DNA from: Epiperipatus broadwayi
Lineage: Eukaryota > Onychophora > Udeonychophora > Euonychophora > Peripatidae
Assembly (NCBI GenBank): GCA_028023455.1
Contig: JAQFVV010012476.1
Location: forward strand, 3,221,555 to 3,285,554
Reading direction: 5' to 3'
Length of the DNA stretch: 64,000 nt
Shown here: positions 62,333 to 64,000 of the stretch, one piece after another
Position numbering within the stretch: position 1 is the stretch's first letter
How the letters are laid out: every line of letters begins with the position of its first letter
Notes under the pieces: model-generated
Database searches by the model: none
Seen by the model: the letters and a program-made list of their open reading frames with translations, nothing else
What the model was told of the DNA's origin: nothing
Program-made: the position numbers and the translations under genes

Positions 62333-62480
62333 ATAATTAAGAATAAAACAGAGATAATATCTATGTAAGTAGAAATAACCATTAAATTTTGATGTTATCA
62401 AGAAATTACCAATTATTATTAATTGATAATACCTGAGGTCAAAGTAGCTTTTTTTATTAAACCTATAATTGTTCTTTTAT
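62333..62480. repeat. Dispersed repeat R8, copy 3
   Basis: Shares gataatatctatgtaa, gttatcaagaaatta and attgataatacc with copies at 49310 and 53513, at lower similarity. Confidence 0.45.
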
Positions 62481-62574
62481 TTGAGTTTTGTTGAATTAAA
62501 AGGGGTCCTGGTTTCCTCCAAACCCAAGTGAAATAAATAATCAAATATCAAATCACATTCAATGTAAAAAAACT

Positions 62575-62990
62575 TTCAGCTATGCCTTCTGTGAAATAAA
62601 CATTGAGTCTGTATCTCAAAACAGCTAATTAAAAAAGATATCCCTTTGAACTATAGGTGGCAAAGATATTAAATATCTGATTATTTATATCAGATAGTGA
62701 TATGCTTTAGAAATATTTTTGAAGATATTTGTGTTTTGGAGTTTCAAAGATTAAAAAATGACTAATGTTGAATCTGTATTTGTTTAAGTATAGTAAACAT
62801 GTTTGTTTAGGAGCAGTTTAAAGATTATTGCTTAGGTAATTTTATGCTCTCTGTTTGAATTAGTATGAGTTTTAATATTTAATGTCTTTGCAGCCTCTAG
62901 TTCAAAGAGACACTTTTTCTAATTAGCTGTTTTGAGATGTGGACTCCAAACATTTATTTCACAGAGGGCATAGCTCCAAATTTCTTACCA
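62575..62990. repeat. Foldback element F8 (about 415 bp)
   Basis: gctatgccttctgtgaaataa near 62579 mirrors ttatttcacagagggcatagc near 62954; atctcaaaacagctaatta near 62613 mirrors taattagctgttttgagat near 62920; tttgaactataggtggcaaaga mirrors tctttgcagcctctagttcaaa. The loop of about 190 bp is unassigned. Confidence 0.8.
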
Positions 62991-63000
62991 TTTGAGATAA

Positions 63001-63090
63001 TAGGTTGCCTTGACAACAGTTTGAAATTGTTGATTGTTATTGATATTAGGACTGTCTAAGTGTTGACTGATTTTTAATGATATATATATA
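63001..63090. repeat. F7 hairpin half copy
   Basis: Carries gccttgacaacagtttgaaat and tgtctaagtgttgactg as in the right arm of 41488-41664, followed by a TA run in both places. Confidence 0.7.
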
Positions 63091-63187
63091 TGAATATATA
63101 AACAAAGAGAGCAAATCACCCTTCCCCCTGGTTGTTAATTAAGAACCCTATAAATGTTGAGCAAAGAATAAATAAATAATGAGTAGC

Positions 63188-63331
63188 AACTATATATTTA
63201 TACATAGCTGCTTCTTGCAATTATAATATTTAATTATCTTTAACATATTTACTAATTATAACTATATATTTATACATAGCTGCTTCTTGCAATTATAATA
63301 TTTAATTGTCTTTAACATATTTATTAATTAT
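63188..63331. repeat. 72-bp tandem duplication
   Basis: The unit beginning aactatatatttatacatag is repeated once with a 72-base period, with only a few differences between copies (for example aattatc/aattgtc). Recent local duplication. Confidence 0.9.
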
Positions 63332-63408
63332 AACTTATAATCAATATATTTTTTATGTAATAATTCTAAAAATAATATCCTTATTTTTTTAAATAAACAA
63401 TTAAATGA

Positions 63409-63511
<103 letters not shown>

Positions 63512-64000
63512 GTTAAAATGTATAACAATTGATATTGATATATTCTAAATATAATCAAAATGTAAAATAGATATATATTTCTGAAGAAGGTTGCTTTTAA
63601 TTGAAATATTTAGGTAATTAAATGCTTTAATAGGTGCAAAAGAGATTGACAAATTTATTGCATCATATGGAATTAAGTAATCAGATAAATGAGGACAATA
63701 AATTATATATTTATTTACACAATGTATAACAGTGAACAGGTGCTGGCTATTTCTTCAAGCCATCTACAATACTATCTCTGAATCAAATCATGTATGACAT
63801 AATGACTTACATTAGCTATTCATCATAAAATTTTAAAGAGATAGCACCTGAATCTTGTGTTGTGACATGAAATGTGATGTGTGTTTTACAGCTTAATTCA
63901 CAATGGATCAACTTGCTGACATTAAATTTTGTTTTCAATTGGAAAAATTGTTGAAATGTTTAAAACATATGATAGTAAAGATATGAGTAATAAAACTGTT
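63512..64000. other. Unassigned AT-rich interval
   Basis: No gene or repeat recognised to the end of the window. Confidence 0.3.

Overview
Organism. The window is about 70% A+T, full of retroelement relics, tRNA-derived SINEs, hairpin (foldback) repeats and microsatellites. It has no operons, no ribosome binding sites and no long intact cellular gene. This is metazoan nuclear DNA, most likely from an invertebrate with a repeat-rich, AT-rich genome. The C2H2 zinc-finger relic, the RTE and L1/Tx1-type LINEs, the hAT relic and the tRNA SINEs all fit an animal. I cannot name the phylum from sequence alone.

Layout. 0-7.2 kb: foldback repeats (family F2 at 25-716, family F1 at 6494-7182), a hAT transposase C-terminal relic (1271-1571) and an antisense RTE LINE 3' fragment (3392-4582). 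7.2-17.3 kb: mostly unassigned AT-rich DNA with a tRNA-Gly(UCC)-like unit (14958), a tRNA SINE (15265) and a second F2 element (15645-16280). 17.3-22.8 kb: a 2-kb LTR-like repeat with TGTAACGA ends (17346), then a 3.4-kb imperfect palindrome (about 19377-22757) built around a rearranged copy of the same repeat. 22.8-32.5 kb: F1 copies with 8-bp target duplications, one of them inside an F2 element, plus RTE fragments. 32.5-35.6 kb: the largest coding relic, a 5'-truncated L1/Tx1-type LINE (APE remnant, reverse transcriptase, zinc knuckle, poly-A) with an 18-bp target-site duplication. 35.6-44 kb: foldbacks and a degenerate coding patch (37534-37960). 44.06-47.05 kb: a nearly complete antisense RTE element, itself hit by a tRNA SINE and abutted by another LTR-like repeat (47078-49287). 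49-57 kb: foldbacks F4, F3 and F5, and a C2H2 zinc-finger relic (53330-53509). 57.3-59.5 kb: a fourth LTR-like repeat in the opposite orientation. 60-64 kb: a faint LINE tail, more hairpins, a 72-bp tandem duplication and a long AAT microsatellite.

How it fits together. The window reads as a graveyard of nested insertions, and relative order can be read directly: SINE after RTE, F1 after F2, F1 after another foldback. LINEs supply reverse transcriptase that could move the SINEs, and a hAT-type transposase is a plausible but unproven mover of F1. Several foldback families share a central CTGATGA...GAAA core that resembles half of a hammerhead ribozyme core. This is the most intriguing unexplained signal, although the remaining stems could not be found. 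No intact host gene was identified.
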